From Actinomycetota bacterium (GTDB lineage: Bacteria; Actinomycetota; Actinomycetes; S36-B12; CAIYMF01), in assembly GCA_026393115.1 (NCBI GenBank), contig JAPLAU010000019.1, positions 1-37,651 on the forward strand: a DNA stretch of 37,651 bases. Direction: 5' to 3'. The notes beneath the pieces were generated by a model that saw only the letters and a program-made list of their open reading frames with translations, was not told the DNA's origin and searched no databases. Shown here piece by piece: positions 24,000 to 34,442 of this stretch. The first letter of the stretch is position 1, and the number at the start of each line of letters is the position of its first letter. The position numbers and the translations under genes were made by a program.

Positions 24000-25880
24000 G
24001 TGACCACGCGTACTCGAGATGACCTTCGTAATGTGGCGATCATCGCCCATGTCGACCACGGCAAGACCACCCTCGTTGATGCGATGCTGTGGCAGTCGGG
24101 GGCATTCACTGAGCATCAAGCTGAAAATGACTCGGTGCGCGAGCGCGTGATGGACTCGATGGACCTTGAGCGCGAGAAGGGCATCACCATCCTCGCGAAG
24201 AACACCGCGGTGCGCTACGTCGGTGAAGGCGCCCCCGAGGGTGGAGCCACCTTCAACATCATCGACACCCCCGGCCACGCCGACTTTGGTGGCGAAGTTG
24301 AGCGCGGACTCGAGATGGTCGACGCAGTGTTGCTGCTCGTCGATGCCTCCGAAGGCCCGCTCCCTCAGACGCGTTTCGTGCTGCGCAAGGCGCTCACCAA
24401 GCGACTTCCGGTGATTTTGGTCATCAACAAGGTCGACCGACCCGACGCGCGTATTGCTGAGGTCGTCGACGAAACGTATCAATTGTTCTTCGACCTTGAC
24501 GCCGACGAGAGCCAGATTGACTTTCCCATCGTGTACGCGTGCGCCAAGGCCGGTCGGGCCTCACTTACTCGCCCTGAAGACGGCCAGATGCCCGACGCCG
24601 AAAACCTTGTTCCGCTGTTCCGCACGCTGCTCGATCGAGTACCGCCGCCCGTCTACGACGATGAGTTGCCGTTGCAGGCGCACGTCACCAACCTCGACTC
24701 TTCGCCGTATCTCGGCCGACTCGCGTTGTGTCGCGTACACCAAGGCACTATTCGCAAGGGTCAGTCAGTGGCGTGGTGCCGTACTGACGGAACCGTTGAG
24801 CGTGCGCGCGTTTCAGAATTGCTCGTGACCCAGGCCCTCGATCGCGTGCCGGCCGAATCGGCTGGCCCCGGCGACATCATTGCCGTGGCTGGCATTCCAG
24901 AAATCACGATCGGTGAAACCCTTGCCGATCCTGAAGATCCGCGCCCATTGCCGGTCATCACGGTCGACGAACCCAGCATCTCGATGACCATCGGTATCAA
25001 TACGTCTCCAGTGGCAGGACAAAGCGGTACGAAGCTGACTGCCCGACAGGTGAAGACGCGCCTTGAGTCCGAACTCGTCGGCAATGTATCGCTGCGGATG
25101 TTGGACACTGATCGCCCCGACACCTGGGAAGTTCAGGGCCGAGGCGAATTACAGCTGGCTGTTCTCGTGGAGTTGATGCGACGCGAAGGTTTTGAGCTCA
25201 CGGTTGGAAAGCCGCAGGTCGTCATTCGGATGGTCGATGGCAAGGTGCACGAGCCGATGGAGCACCTCACTGTCGACATTCCCGAGGACTACCTCGGTGT
25301 GGTCACGCAGCTCATGGCCCTGCGTAAGGGCCGTATGGAGCAGATGATCAACCACGGAACCGGCTGGGTGCGTATGGAGTACCGCGTTCCGGCCCGTGGA
25401 CTCATTGGTTTCCGCACCGAGTTCCTCACTGAAACGCGCGGAACCGGACTGCTGCACCACGTGTTCGATCGCTACGAGCCGTGGCACGGCGAGTTGCGCA
25501 CTCGGCCCACGGGCTCGTTGGTCGCCGATCGCCGCGGCCCGACTACGGGATTCGCACTGGCCAACCTGCAAGATCGCGGCACGATGTTTGTCGGCCCTGG
25601 CACCGAGGTCTACGAGGGCATGATCGTGGGGGAGAACTCGCGGTCTGACGACATGGATGTCAACCCCACCAAGGAGAAGAAACTCACCAATATGCGCCAG
25701 TCAAGCGGCGACATTTTGGTACCGCTCATCCCCCATAAGCAGATGAGCCTCGAGCAGTCGTTGGAGTTCTGTCGCGAGGACGAGTGCATCGAAGTCACCC
25801 CGGCCACCGTGCGCCTGCGCAAGGTCAATCTCGACGCAACCGAGCGCGGGCGGGCCGCCGCTCGGGCCAAGAAGGGCTGA
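24000..25880 (+). CDS. typA: Translational GTPase TypA/BipA
   Basis: This 626-residue ribosome-associated GTPase is involved in large-subunit assembly and stress growth. The G1 loop is AHVDHGKTT (16-24), G2/switch I lies around EREKGITI, G3 is [14 protein letters not shown] and G4 is NKVD. The EF-G-like domains and the TypA-specific C-terminal domain (from about [19 protein letters not shown]) are complete. I chose GTG 24000 with a purine-rich AAGGTGGGGA upstream. A hairpin overlaps its stop codon. Length is normal and no anomalies are seen. Confidence 0.97.
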   Translation: MTTRTRDDLRNVAIIAHVDHGKTTLVDAMLWQSGAFTEHQAENDSVRERVMDSMDLEREKGITILAKNTAVRYVGEGAPEGGATFNIIDTPGHADFGGEVERGLEMVDAVLLLVDASEGPLPQTRFVLRKALTKRLPVILVINKVDRPDARIAEVVDETYQLFFDLDADESQIDFPIVYACAKAGRASLTRPEDGQMPDAENLVPLFRTLLDRVPPPVYDDELPLQAHVTNLDSSPYLGRLALCRVHQGTIRKGQSVAWCRTDGTVERARVSELLVTQALDRVPAESAGPGDIIAVAGIPEITIGETLADPEDPRPLPVITVDEPSISMTIGINTSPVAGQSGTKLTARQVKTRLESELVGNVSLRMLDTDRPDTWEVQGRGELQLAVLVELMRREGFELTVGKPQVVIRMVDGKVHEPMEHLTVDIPEDYLGVVTQLMALRKGRMEQMINHGTGWVRMEYRVPARGLIGFRTEFLTETRGTGLLHHVFDRYEPWHGELRTRPTGSLVADRRGPTTGFALANLQDRGTMFVGPGTEVYEGMIVGENSRSDDMDVNPTKEKKLTNMRQSSGDILVPLIPHKQMSLEQSLEFCREDECIEVTPATVRLRKVNLDATERGRAAARAKKG

Positions 25881-25895
25881 CGCTACGCAGCGTCA
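25878..25895 (+). terminator. Hairpin at the typA stop codon
   Basis: TGACGCT (25878-25884) pairs perfectly with AGCGTCA (25889-25895) around ACGC. The stem begins with the TGA stop itself. No T-run follows, as is common for actinobacterial terminators. Confidence 0.55.
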
Positions 25896-26057
25896 CGGCG
25901 GCTCGATGTCCGGGTAACACTCTGTGATTATTCCGGTCTCGTCACAATTCAGGACAATACTCAGCGTGTAAGGGACGTAGGGGTTTCGGTCGCATAGAGT
26001 GCGGAGGGTTGACTTACCCCGCCGGCCGCCTGGCCACCCGAGCAGAACGGATCCTCG
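25896..26057. other. Intergenic region upstream of the oligopeptide transporter
   Basis: This is the only likely place for the operon promoter. TAGAGT at 25995-26000 fits a -10 TANNNT pattern, and TTGACT at 26009-26014 looks like a -35 but has no -10 at proper spacing. I cannot choose between them. No riboswitch or long palindrome was recognised. Confidence 0.3.
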
Positions 26058-27050
26058 ATGGCCCTGACCGTGAGTGCACCGTCTCCGGGCGATGTCACGG
26101 CGGATATCCCCGAAGAGGTTGCCGGTCGCTCGCTGTGGCAGATCACGTGGAACCGCATTCGCCACGACCGTACCGCCATGGTGTGTCTGGTCGTTGTGCT
26201 CATGTACTACGCGGTCGCACTCTTAGCCGGACCGATTATGGTTCGGCTCGGCATTGACCCCTATTCCTTTGACGGCTCAGCCGTCAGTGACAACGCCGGC
26301 GCACCGTATGGTGCGTGGGGCGGTATCAGTCGCGAACACCTGCTCGGAGTCGAGTGGGGCACCGGGCGAGACATTTTGGCCCAGCTACTCAATGGTCTGC
26401 GGATCTCACTGTTCATTGCCACCGTCTCGACAATTGCCGTCGTTGTACTTGGCATCGTTTTCGGAATCATTTCGGGCTACTCGCGGGGCGTCGTTGACAC
26501 CATGATCGGATGGCTCATCGACATCATCTTGGCGTTCCCGTTCATTCTTTTGGTGCTCGCTCTCTCCGGAGTCATGACCCAGCGGCTCGAGGCAATGGGT
26601 GTTCCAGAAGGCAACCCGGCGCGGATTACCTGCCTGATCGTGCTGTTCAGCGTTTTCGGATGGACGTATCTGGCCCGCCTGATTCGTGGACAGATCCTGA
26701 GCCTGCGCGAAAAAGAGTTCATCGAGTCGGCCGTCTCGATGGGTTCCGGAACCACGCGGATCTTGTTCAAGGAACTGCTCCCCAACTTGTGGCCGACGAT
26801 CATCGTCTACACCACGATTACGCTGCCGGTGTACATCTCAACCGAAGCCGCCTTCGCGTACCTCGGGGTCGGGACGCTGCCCCCCGACGTGACCTTTGGA
26901 GCCATGCTCGGCAACTCGGTGGGCTACTTCCGGGCCGTGCCGTCGTACCTGTTCATTCCAGGAACGTTGCTCGTTGTGCTGGTCGTGGCATTCAGCTTGC
27001 TGGGTGACGCGGTGCGCGATGCTCTCGATCCCCGCGCCGGACGGGTGTGA
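26058..27050 (+). CDS. oppC: Oligopeptide ABC transporter permease, OppC/DppC type
   Basis: This 330-residue inner-membrane permease belongs to the peptide/nickel importer family. The first helix (MVCLVVVLMYYAVALLAG) is followed by the OppC N-terminal extension. The core helices follow, including ISLFIATVSTIAVVVLGIVFG and IGWLIDIILAFPFILLVLAL. The EAA coupling segment runs from about EFIESAVSMGSGTTRILFKEL, and the conserved end is LLGDAVRDALDPR. Uncommonly, this permease precedes the binding protein; many Opp operons run A-B-C-D-F. Its ATG has a weak GGAT five bases upstream. Substrate is probably peptides, but nothing here fixes it. Confidence 0.92.
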   Translation: MALTVSAPSPGDVTADIPEEVAGRSLWQITWNRIRHDRTAMVCLVVVLMYYAVALLAGPIMVRLGIDPYSFDGSAVSDNAGAPYGAWGGISREHLLGVEWGTGRDILAQLLNGLRISLFIATVSTIAVVVLGIVFGIISGYSRGVVDTMIGWLIDIILAFPFILLVLALSGVMTQRLEAMGVPEGNPARITCLIVLFSVFGWTYLARLIRGQILSLREKEFIESAVSMGSGTTRILFKELLPNLWPTIIVYTTITLPVYISTEAAFAYLGVGTLPPDVTFGAMLGNSVGYFRAVPSYLFIPGTLLVVLVVAFSLLGDAVRDALDPRAGRV

Positions 27051-27162
27051 TCCCATGGATCGCAGCTTCGGCACACAGACTCCCCGCAATTACTGGCTCG
27101 TCGAGCTCGGAATCGCAGGGTAGAACCACCGGGATCCCCCGGGGTGACACACAGGAGGAACA

Positions 27163-28917
27163 ATGGGCATGGCCAAGTCGGGCGCTCGCGCCGCGGTGGT
27201 GGTTGCCGTGGGAGCTCTGGCGCTCGCCGCTTGCGGTGGCTCCAGCAGTGGCGGAAGCAGCACCAGTGGGGGTTCAAGCGCCGCACCCGCCAAGGGTGGA
27301 ACGATCTACTACCTCACCAATGCTGAGCAGTTCGACCAGATCGACCCCCAGCGTATTTACACGGGTGAAGATCTGGCGTTCTTCAACGGCACCATCTACC
27401 GCACGCTGACGGCCTACAAGTTCTCGGCCGACGCCAAGGAAGGCACCAGTCTGGTAGCTGACATGGCGACCGACACCGGAACAGCCACCAACGGAGGAAA
27501 GACCTGGGCATTCACGCTCAAGGATGGTCTGACCTTCCAAGATGGCTCGCCCCTCGCGTGCAAGGACATCGCCTACGGCGTGTCGCGCACGTTCGCCACG
27601 GACATCATCACCGGCGGACCTACCTACGCAATCTCGTACCTCGACATTGCAGACGACCCCGCAGGCGGTTCGGCCTACAAGGGCCCATACGCCAAGACCG
27701 GTCAGGATTTGTTCGACAAGGCGGTGACCTGCTCGGCTGATGGCAAAACCATCACCTTCAACCTCAAGGCCCCGGTGCCGGACTTCAACTACACCGTGAC
27801 CCTCACCGCGTTCTCGCCTGTTCCTCAGGCCGCTGACACGGGCGAGAAGTACGGCGACGCACCTGTCTCCTCCGGCCCTTACGTCATTTCGTCAAACAAG
27901 AACGGCAAGGGCGGCAAGCTCGTTATGGGCCGCAATGACAAGTGGAGCGCCGCGAGCGACACCTACCGCGCCGCCCTTCCTGACACGTGGGAAGTTGACT
28001 ACGGCATTGACACCAAGGTCATTGACCAGCGTGTGATTCAGAGCACCGGCAACGACACGACGGCCATCAACCTTGGTCTTGAGCCTGAGTCGCTGGGCAC
28101 AGTGTTCATCAGCCCCAGTGAGCCGCAGCCTCAGTACGCAAGCCGTGCGATCAGCACGCTCGACCCGTACGTGCGCTACTTCGCCATCAACACCAAGAAG
28201 GTGCCGGACCTCAAGGTGCGCCAGGCACTCGCCGTCGCACTCGACCGTGAGGCCCTGCGCAAGAACGCCGGTGGCGACTACGCCGGCGACTACGCCGATG
28301 GTGTGATTAAGCCCAACGAGGGTCTCGACTACGCCCCCACGGGTATGTGGGACACCCTCCTCGGGCAGAAGATTCCGAACACCGGAGATCCCGAGTACGC
28401 CAAGAAGTTGATCGCTGAATCAGGTAAGCCCGCTCCGACGATCACCTTCGACTACCCGCAATCGCCGACCGCCGACAAGGCGGCGGCAATCGTGGTGGCC
28501 TCACTCGGTAAGGCTGGAATCACCGTCAAGCCCAACCCGATCGAGCCCGGCCAGTACTACGGCGTTGTTTTTGACCCCGCCAAGGCCCATGAGCTCATCA
28601 ACGCGGGTTGGGGTCCTGACTGGCCGAACGCCTCGACGATCATCCCCGAGTTGTTCACGCCGTCAGGTGGATTCAACCTCTCGCAGTACGACAACGCTGC
28701 CTACAACGCGAAGGTGGCCGCTGCGAAGGTCGAACTCGACCGCACCAAGCAGGCAACGATGTGGCAGGAACTCAATACGCAGGCCATGGCCGACGTGGTG
28801 GTCATCCCCACCCGATTCGGTAAGGAACAGCGTATGACTGGCACCAAGGTTGGTCCGGTGTACCTCTGGCCGGCGTACGGCTCATGGCCGTATGCGCAGA
28901 TGGGCGTCACTGGCTGA
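27163..28917 (+). CDS. oppA: Peptide-binding lipoprotein, SBP family 5 (OppA-like)
   Basis: This is a 584-residue extracellular substrate-binding protein anchored as a lipoprotein. The signal sequence ends in the lipobox LAAC, with Cys24 as the lipid site, followed by a Gly/Ser-rich linker (residues 25-45). The mature domain begins KGGTIYYLTN, and the family-5 motif KVRQALAVALDREAL lies in the middle. GGAGG five bases before ATG 27163 is the strongest ribosome site in the operon, consistent with the high dose needed for a binding protein. A strong hairpin follows the stop. The pocket cannot be used to predict peptide length. Confidence 0.94.
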   Translation: MGMAKSGARAAVVVAVGALALAACGGSSSGGSSTSGGSSAAPAKGGTIYYLTNAEQFDQIDPQRIYTGEDLAFFNGTIYRTLTAYKFSADAKEGTSLVADMATDTGTATNGGKTWAFTLKDGLTFQDGSPLACKDIAYGVSRTFATDIITGGPTYAISYLDIADDPAGGSAYKGPYAKTGQDLFDKAVTCSADGKTITFNLKAPVPDFNYTVTLTAFSPVPQAADTGEKYGDAPVSSGPYVISSNKNGKGGKLVMGRNDKWSAASDTYRAALPDTWEVDYGIDTKVIDQRVIQSTGNDTTAINLGLEPESLGTVFISPSEPQPQYASRAISTLDPYVRYFAINTKKVPDLKVRQALAVALDREALRKNAGGDYAGDYADGVIKPNEGLDYAPTGMWDTLLGQKIPNTGDPEYAKKLIAESGKPAPTITFDYPQSPTADKAAAIVVASLGKAGITVKPNPIEPGQYYGVVFDPAKAHELINAGWGPDWPNASTIIPELFTPSGGFNLSQYDNAAYNAKVAAAKVELDRTKQATMWQELNTQAMADVVVIPTRFGKEQRMTGTKVGPVYLWPAYGSWPYAQMGVTG

Positions 28918-28920
28918 CAT

Positions 28921-28969
28921 CACGGTGAGTGGCAGGGGGTGGGTCTCGCGGCCCGCCCCCTGCTCCGTG
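28921..28969 (+). terminator. Strong intercistronic hairpin after the binding-protein gene
   Basis: An 11-bp inner stem (CAGGGGGTGGG at 28933-28943 with CCCGCCCCCTG at 28952-28962, one G-T pair) is capped by an eight-base loop. It is extended by CACGG/CCGTG at 28921-28925 and 28965-28969. Lying four bases after the SBP stop and before oppB, it probably acts as a partial terminator or 3' stabiliser that lowers downstream gene expression. Confidence 0.7.
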
Positions 28970-29027
28970 AAACCTGTGTTCATCGGCAGCAATCATCAAG
29001 TGTGTTGGAAATGGGAGGGAGGCGAAG

Positions 29028-30020
29028 GTGGCCGTCTACTTGTTCAAGAGGCTCATACGCGTCGTCGTGCTCTTACTGCTCATCTCCCTCGTGGTGTTCA
29101 TGCTGTTCAGCGTGCTTCCGACCGACCCGGCTCGCCTCACGTGTGGAAAGGCATGTACTCCGGCGATTATTGAGGCCAACCGTCACCGACTCGGCCTTGA
29201 TATGCCGTACATCCAGCAATACTGGCTTTTCGTTCGCGGGCTCTTCGTGGGCCGTACCTACTTTGCTGAGTCTCCGTCACCGATTGAGTGCGGTGCGCCG
29301 TGTTTGGGATACTCCTTCAAGCGTGGTGAGGAAGTAAGCACGCTCATCAAGGAAAACTTCCCCCCCACGTTCTGGCTCGCCATCGGAGCATTCATCCTCT
29401 GGATGGTCATCGGAGTCTTCACGGGTATTTATGCTGCCCTGCGTCGAAGTAAGTGGCAGGACAAAGCCGTCTCTGGCATCGCACTGGTCGGATATGCACT
29501 TCCCACCTTCTTCGTCGGTCTGGTGTTCCTGTTCTTTATCGTTCTCAAGTGGGGACTTCTTCCTTACCCGTCCTACGTGTCGCCGTTCGTGAATCTCACG
29601 CAGTTCTTGCAGACCATGATCCTTCCGTGGATCACATTGGCTATCGTTTCGGCGGCCTTCTACGTGCGGCTGACACGAACGCAAATGTTGGAGACCCTCG
29701 GATCGGATTTCATTCGCACTGCCCGCGCTAAAGGTGTCAAAGAGCGCGTGGTGCTGATGCGGCATGCGCTCCGCGCGGGGCTTACCCCCATCGTCACCGC
29801 TGCCGGCCTTGACTTGGCGGGACTTCTCGGAGGAGCGATCATCACCGAGGCTGTGTTCACACTTCCAGGTTTGGGCAGTTTGGCAATCTCATCCGTCAAC
29901 GACGCTGACTTGCCCGTGGTAGTTGGCATCACGTTGGTCGCGGCCTTCTTCATCGTGATGGCGAACCTCATCGTCGATCTGCTCTATCCGGTCATTGATC
30001 CGCGGGTGAGGCTGACATGA
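29028..30020 (+). CDS. oppB: Oligopeptide ABC transporter permease, OppB/DppB type
   Basis: This is a 330-residue integral membrane permease. The N-terminal OppB helix (LIRVVVLLLLISLVVFMLFSV) leads to a large extracellular loop. In that loop two CX3C pairs, CGKAC and CGAPC, could form disulfides, a pattern I associate with actinobacterial members. The core follows from FWLAIGAFILWMVIGVFTG. The EAA loop, DFIRTARAKGVKERVVLMRHALR, is the contact to the ATPases. The start is GTG with GGAGG and an adjacent GAAG upstream. The end overlaps the OppD start (ATGA). Confidence 0.93.
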   Translation: MAVYLFKRLIRVVVLLLLISLVVFMLFSVLPTDPARLTCGKACTPAIIEANRHRLGLDMPYIQQYWLFVRGLFVGRTYFAESPSPIECGAPCLGYSFKRGEEVSTLIKENFPPTFWLAIGAFILWMVIGVFTGIYAALRRSKWQDKAVSGIALVGYALPTFFVGLVFLFFIVLKWGLLPYPSYVSPFVNLTQFLQTMILPWITLAIVSAAFYVRLTRTQMLETLGSDFIRTARAKGVKERVVLMRHALRAGLTPIVTAAGLDLAGLLGGAIITEAVFTLPGLGSLAISSVNDADLPVVVGITLVAAFFIVMANLIVDLLYPVIDPRVRLT

Positions 30021-31108
30021 CCTTGATTGACGGAGCACTGCAGGGCACTTCCTCGGACTCGTTCCTCGAGGTGCGTGATCTCCTCGTTCACTTCCCAACC
30101 GAAGATGGTCTGGTGCACGCGGTTGATCGCGTGTCGTTCAGTCTTGAACCGGGCAAAACCATTGCCATTGTGGGTGAGTCAGGCTCTGGTAAGAGCGTGA
30201 CGGCGCAGGCGCTCATGGGTTTGATCACCCGTCGCACCGCCACCGTTGAGGGCCAGGTGTTCTTTGAAGGACACGACATTGTGTCGATGGATGACGAGGA
30301 GTTGCGTCGCCTTCGCGGTAAGAAAATGGCGATGATCTTCCAAGATCCGCTATCAAGTCTGCACCCCTTCTACTCGATTGCGCGTCAACTGGTTGAGGCT
30401 GTTCGTGTTCACCAGAAGGTCAGCAAGTCTGAGGCGCGCGATCAGGCGATCGCCATGTTGCACAAGGTGGGTATCCCTTCACCAGAGCGGCGAATCGATG
30501 ACTACCCGCACCAGTTGTCAGGCGGCATGCGCCAGCGAGTGATGATTGCGATGGCACTCATAAACTCGCCCGATCTGTTGATTGCCGACGAGCCCACCAC
30601 TGCGCTTGATGTGACGGTTCAGGCGCAGATTCTCGAACTACTCACGAGCCTGCAAGAAGAATTCCAGACGGCGATCATCTTGATTACGCACGACTTGGGC
30701 GTGGTCGCGGAAGTCGCTGATGACGTGTTGGTGATGTACGGCGGGCGGGCCGTTGAGTACGGCCCCGTCGACGAGGTATTCCACTCGCCAGAGATGCCGT
30801 ACACGCTCGGGCTCCTTGCCTCCGTGCCCCGAATCGATCGTGAGTTGGGCGAGCGACTTGATCCAATTCCGGGAAACCCGCCATCTCTGATTACGCTCCC
30901 CAAGGGCTGCGTGTTCTTCCCGCGATGCACGTACAGCCACGAGGTCGACGGCCAGACGTGCGCGACTGTTCGACCCGAACTTGAGAGTACGTCCGCAGGG
31001 CACCTCGTCCGGTGTCACCTGCCCGCCGACGTCAGGCGCGCGAACGCCGTGGCCAAACTCGCGCTGATAGCAGCGAGTCACACGAAGTCGGGAGATGCGC
31101 CGTCGTGA
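30017..31108 (+). CDS. oppD: Oligopeptide ABC transporter ATPase OppD
   Basis: This is a 363-residue cytoplasmic ATPase that powers peptide import together with OppF. Walker A is GESGSGKS, the signature is LSGGMRQR, Walker B with its extension is [14 protein letters not shown], and the H-loop is ILITHDL. The C-terminal oligopeptide-transporter domain includes PGNPPSL and the GCVFFPRC Cys-containing segment. ATGA overlap with oppB and GTGA overlap with oppF indicate tightly coupled translation. Confidence 0.95.
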   Translation: MTLIDGALQGTSSDSFLEVRDLLVHFPTEDGLVHAVDRVSFSLEPGKTIAIVGESGSGKSVTAQALMGLITRRTATVEGQVFFEGHDIVSMDDEELRRLRGKKMAMIFQDPLSSLHPFYSIARQLVEAVRVHQKVSKSEARDQAIAMLHKVGIPSPERRIDDYPHQLSGGMRQRVMIAMALINSPDLLIADEPTTALDVTVQAQILELLTSLQEEFQTAIILITHDLGVVAEVADDVLVMYGGRAVEYGPVDEVFHSPEMPYTLGLLASVPRIDRELGERLDPIPGNPPSLITLPKGCVFFPRCTYSHEVDGQTCATVRPELESTSAGHLVRCHLPADVRRANAVAKLALIAASHTKSGDAPS

Positions 31109-32283
31109 CACAACTGAACGAAGCATCGCCAGTGCAGGACGACGCCGTCCTGCGAGTCACCGACTTGCGTACGTGGTTTCCGGTGAAGTCGCGTGGTCTC
31201 TTGCGACGCAAGATCGGAGACGTCAAGGCCGTTGATGGCATTTCGCTTTCGGTGGCCCCTGGTGAAACTCTCGGTCTGGTGGGAGAGAGTGGCTGCGGCA
31301 AGTCAACGGCTGGCAGAACGATGCTCAAGTTGATCGATCCCACGTCGGGCTCCGTCGAACTCAACGGGCGGGATATCACGCATCTGTCGCGCAAGGAAAT
31401 GGTGCCGCTGCGGCGCGAGGCGCAGATGATCTTCCAAGACCCGTATAACTCGCTGAATCCGCGTCACACGGTCGGAACCATCATCGGCACCCCTTTTCGT
31501 GTTCAAGGAGTCGATCCTGCGGGAGGCGTGAAGGCTGCCGTTCAGCAGTTGATGGAACGAGTGGGTCTTAACCCAGAGCACTACAACCGCTATCCCAATG
31601 AGTTTTCGGGTGGTCAACGGCAGCGCATCGGGGTCGCGCGCGCTATCGCGCTTCAACCCAAACTCATCGTGTGCGATGAGCCCGTATCGGCCCTCGACGT
31701 GTCGATTCAGGCCCAGGTAGTGAACTTGCTGGCCGACCTTCAAGACGAGTTCGGAATGTCGTACATTTTGGTGGCTCACGACCTTTCGGTGGTTCGACAC
31801 ATCTCTGACCGAGTGGCCGTCATGTACCTCGGTCACATCATGGAATTGGCGCCACGCAGTGACCTCTATGAGCGTCCTTTGCACCCGTACACCCATGCTC
31901 TCTTGTCATCGGTCCCGGTACCTGAGCCGGGAGCGGCCGCTAAACGCGAGCGAATCCTCTTGCAAGGCGATTTGCCGAGCCCCATCAATCCGCCCTCTGG
32001 CTGTGTTTTCAACACGCGCTGTTGGAAGGTGCAGGAGCAGTGCCGAGTTGACGTTCCGCTCTTGCGCGAGTACCAACCCGGGCATTTCTTGGCGTGCCAT
32101 TTTCCGGAGGAGAAGCTGCACATCGGCGAGACCATCGTGGGACCGCAAGCGCCTCTCGTTGACAACGACTACTCATTGCAGTCACCTGAGGAGCGTGCGG
32201 AGGAAGCCGCTCGTGCTCGCCGGGGCGAGGCGTGGGAACGCGACGAACCAGGAGACTTCGGGCTCGGCTCCAAGATTCAGTGA
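31105..32283 (+). CDS. oppF: Oligopeptide ABC transporter ATPase OppF
   Basis: This is a 392-residue second ATPase. Walker A is GESGCGKST, the signature is FSGGQRQR, Walker B is LIVCDEPVSALDVS, and the H-loop is ILVAHDL. The C-terminal domain has GCVFNTRCW and a further Cys pair. I chose GTG 31105, overlapping the oppD stop. A longer frame extends back into oppD without a ribosome site. The last 40 residues (from about QSPEERAEEAARARRG) are charged and variable. The gene converges on the S9 peptidase, with a 16-base gap. Confidence 0.95.
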   Translation: MTQLNEASPVQDDAVLRVTDLRTWFPVKSRGLLRRKIGDVKAVDGISLSVAPGETLGLVGESGCGKSTAGRTMLKLIDPTSGSVELNGRDITHLSRKEMVPLRREAQMIFQDPYNSLNPRHTVGTIIGTPFRVQGVDPAGGVKAAVQQLMERVGLNPEHYNRYPNEFSGGQRQRIGVARAIALQPKLIVCDEPVSALDVSIQAQVVNLLADLQDEFGMSYILVAHDLSVVRHISDRVAVMYLGHIMELAPRSDLYERPLHPYTHALLSSVPVPEPGAAAKRERILLQGDLPSPINPPSGCVFNTRCWKVQEQCRVDVPLLREYQPGHFLACHFPEEKLHIGETIVGPQAPLVDNDYSLQSPEERAEEAARARRGEAWERDEPGDFGLGSKIQ

Positions 32284-32299
32284 CCGCGGTCCGGTGATG

Positions 32300-34408
32300 T
32301 CAGGGGCTTGTGAGAGCGCTGCGCAGAAACTCGACCTGCAGTAGTAGCAAGTTCTCTGCCACGGTCTCGCTACTCGCCATATGCGTGACACCAGTCAGCG
32401 GCAGCACTGTGTGAGGCCTTCCCGCCGCCAACAGAGCCCCGGACAGCGCCAAAGTGTTCGCGACCACGACGTTGTCGTCGGCGAGTCCGTGAATGATCAT
32501 CAGCGGCCGCTGCAATCCCGCAGCGAGCGCGACCAGCGATTGACGGTCGTAGACATCAGGCTCGTCGTTGGGGTCGCCAAGGTAGCGCTCGGTGTAGGCC
32601 GTGTCGTACAGCCGCCACTCGGTAACGGGTGCACCAGCAACGGCTGCGTGAAACACATCCGGTCGTGCCAACACTGCGAGCCCTGCGAGCCAACCGCCAA
32701 ATGACCAGCCGGTAATGCCCACGCGCGAGGTGTCGATGTCGTCCGGGAAGGCTTCGCTAACGGCAGTCAGAGCGGCGATCTGATCATCCAAAATCGGTCC
32801 GGCGAAATCGCGCATCACTGCGCGCTCCCACGCCGGGCCACGTCCAGGAGTTCCGCGACCATCGGCAACGATTACTGCAAAGCCTTGATCAGCGAGCCAT
32901 TGGTCGCTTGCGAATGCCAGTCCGCTGGCGAGCACTTCGCTGTGATGCGGACCTCCGTAGGGCGTCATGATGACGGGAAGTCGCTTTGATCCGTGTACGT
33001 GCGCGGTTGGAAAGAGCACGGCGGTGACGATGTCGCGTTCACCCGCGCGCAACAGCGTGACGGCAGGGATGATCGTGGGCCTTTCGGCGAACGACGTGAG
33101 GTGACCGACCTCGACGCCCTGTCGCGTGATGGTCCACGTCGTACTGACTTCACCCAGCGACGTAGAGGACACCACAGTGGTTGGCCCGCCTGATGTCACC
33201 GAGCGAAGGCCACCGTCGGGGGTGAGAGGTGTGAGTGTGTCGTTGAGTCCCACTCGGTAGACGCGGCGTTCGGTCGGATCATCAGTGGCGATCAGCACGA
33301 CACCCGACTCGTCACTTGCGAGAACTCCCGTCACCTGGATTCCAGGCGGCGTCACCAGTGCATCACCCACGCACAACCTCCGCGTATCGGTGGCCGCATC
33401 GTCGACCGTACGCACCAACCGACCATCTGATGTCCAGCACGGAAGACCGGGAATCACATCAACCCAGGTCGGGTCGTCTTGCGCGTGCAGTGTCGATGTG
33501 GTGCCGTCAACCGGATCAATGCTGAGGATGAGACCGCGTTGCTGGTTTCTGCTGAGTACCTGAATCAGCGCAGGTCCATGACTCGACCAGGACACGGATG
33601 CCAAATACGGGTATGTCTGGTCCCACACGACATCGGTGCGCTCTCCCGAAAGATGCACCAACTGAAGTGAAACTTCGGCATTGGCCGTTCCCGCTGCGGG
33701 GTACCGATGGGGTGTTGGCTCGATGCTCGGAGCCGCCGGGTTACTGATCCACCACGTCGCCACGGGTGCCTCATCAAATCGCTCGACGAGCAGCGTCGTC
33801 GAGTCGGGTGACCACCACTGCCCTCGAATGCGGTCGAGTTCTTCTGCGGCGATGAAGTCAGCCAGACCATACGTGATCGTGGTTGATTCAGGTTCGCACA
33901 AGGCGCGATCGTCGCCGGTGGCCACGTTGATGACCCGCAGGGCGCGATCGTGCACGTACGAGACGAACGAACCATCGGGGGACAGACGCGGATCAACGGC
34001 AGGTGTTGCGGCGGCAAGTTCACGCACCGGGGAAGTGGCGCCAGCAGTCAGGTCAGCGACGAAGAGTCGGCCCGACAGCGCAAAGGCGGCGTGCGTTGCT
34101 GCCGAGTCACACGAATACGACGTCACTCCCGACGTGCTTTCGCGCATGCGTTCGCGGCGGGCGCGTTCGGCCGCAGGCAATTCCTCACTGTCGGCAAGTA
34201 GCTCGGTCGGATCGGCGACGATCCGTTCAGTGAGTTCGTTGGTGTCGACAACCACGAGGCGGTTGACCGGATCGGTTCCACTCAACGAGCGAACGAACAC
34301 GATGCGCTCGCCATCGCGCGAAACTGACACCTGCCGAGGCGCGCCGAGTCGGAAGTTTCCTGTGCGGGCAGACTGTCGCGGGAAGGTCTGTCCCTCAGTG
34401 GTCGTCAT
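32300..34408 (-). CDS. Dipeptidyl-peptidase-IV-like S9 serine peptidase
   Basis: This is a 702-residue peptidase of the prolyl-oligopeptidase clan, nearest to S9B/DPP-IV. Residues 1 to about 450 are the beta-propeller. They include [12 protein letters not shown] and [16 protein letters not shown], where the Glu-Glu pair matches the amino-terminus-binding EE of DPP-IV. The C-terminal hydrolase has Ser569 in GWSFGG, Asp644 in HGLADDNV and His676 in VTHMAS. There is no signal peptide, so it acts in the cytoplasm, for example on peptides brought in by the neighbouring transporter. I used ATG 34408 ([11 protein letters not shown]). Starts further upstream would overlap the mshB leader. The ribosome site is weak. 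The two genes diverge with a gap of 34 bases. Confidence 0.9.
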   Translation of the reverse strand: MTTTEGQTFPRQSARTGNFRLGAPRQVSVSRDGERIVFVRSLSGTDPVNRLVVVDTNELTERIVADPTELLADSEELPAAERARRERMRESTSGVTSYSCDSAATHAAFALSGRLFVADLTAGATSPVRELAAATPAVDPRLSPDGSFVSYVHDRALRVINVATGDDRALCEPESTTITYGLADFIAAEELDRIRGQWWSPDSTTLLVERFDEAPVATWWISNPAAPSIEPTPHRYPAAGTANAEVSLQLVHLSGERTDVVWDQTYPYLASVSWSSHGPALIQVLSRNQQRGLILSIDPVDGTTSTLHAQDDPTWVDVIPGLPCWTSDGRLVRTVDDAATDTRRLCVGDALVTPPGIQVTGVLASDESGVVLIATDDPTERRVYRVGLNDTLTPLTPDGGLRSVTSGGPTTVVSSTSLGEVSTTWTITRQGVEVGHLTSFAERPTIIPAVTLLRAGERDIVTAVLFPTAHVHGSKRLPVIMTPYGGPHHSEVLASGLAFASDQWLADQGFAVIVADGRGTPGRGPAWERAVMRDFAGPILDDQIAALTAVSEAFPDDIDTSRVGITGWSFGGWLAGLAVLARPDVFHAAVAGAPVTEWRLYDTAYTERYLGDPNDEPDVYDRQSLVALAAGLQRPLMIIHGLADDNVVVANTLALSGALLAAGRPHTVLPLTGVTHMASSETVAENLLLLQVEFLRSALTSP

Positions 34409-34429
34409 GCCCCGCATCTTGGCAGGCAG

Positions 34430-34435
34430 TAGAAT
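34430..34435 (+). promoter_or_regulatory. -10 element for mshB, probable leaderless transcript
   Basis: TAGAAT differs from consensus TATAAT at one position and ends seven bases before the mshB ATG at 34443. Transcription would start at or next to the A of the ATG. No Shine-Dalgarno is present at normal spacing, which fits a leaderless mRNA. I see no good -35. Confidence 0.5.
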
Positions 34436-34442
34436 CTCGCCC

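Noticed and set aside
26009-26014. TTGACT as the -35 of the oligopeptide transporter promoter
   Set aside because: No -10-like hexamer exists 16-19 bases downstream; the area is GC-rich.
33681-34442. In-frame N-terminal extension of mshB by 254 codons
   Set aside because: It is fully antisense to the S9 peptidase, low in complexity (Ser/Arg/Ala), and MshB homologs begin at the HAHPDDE region.
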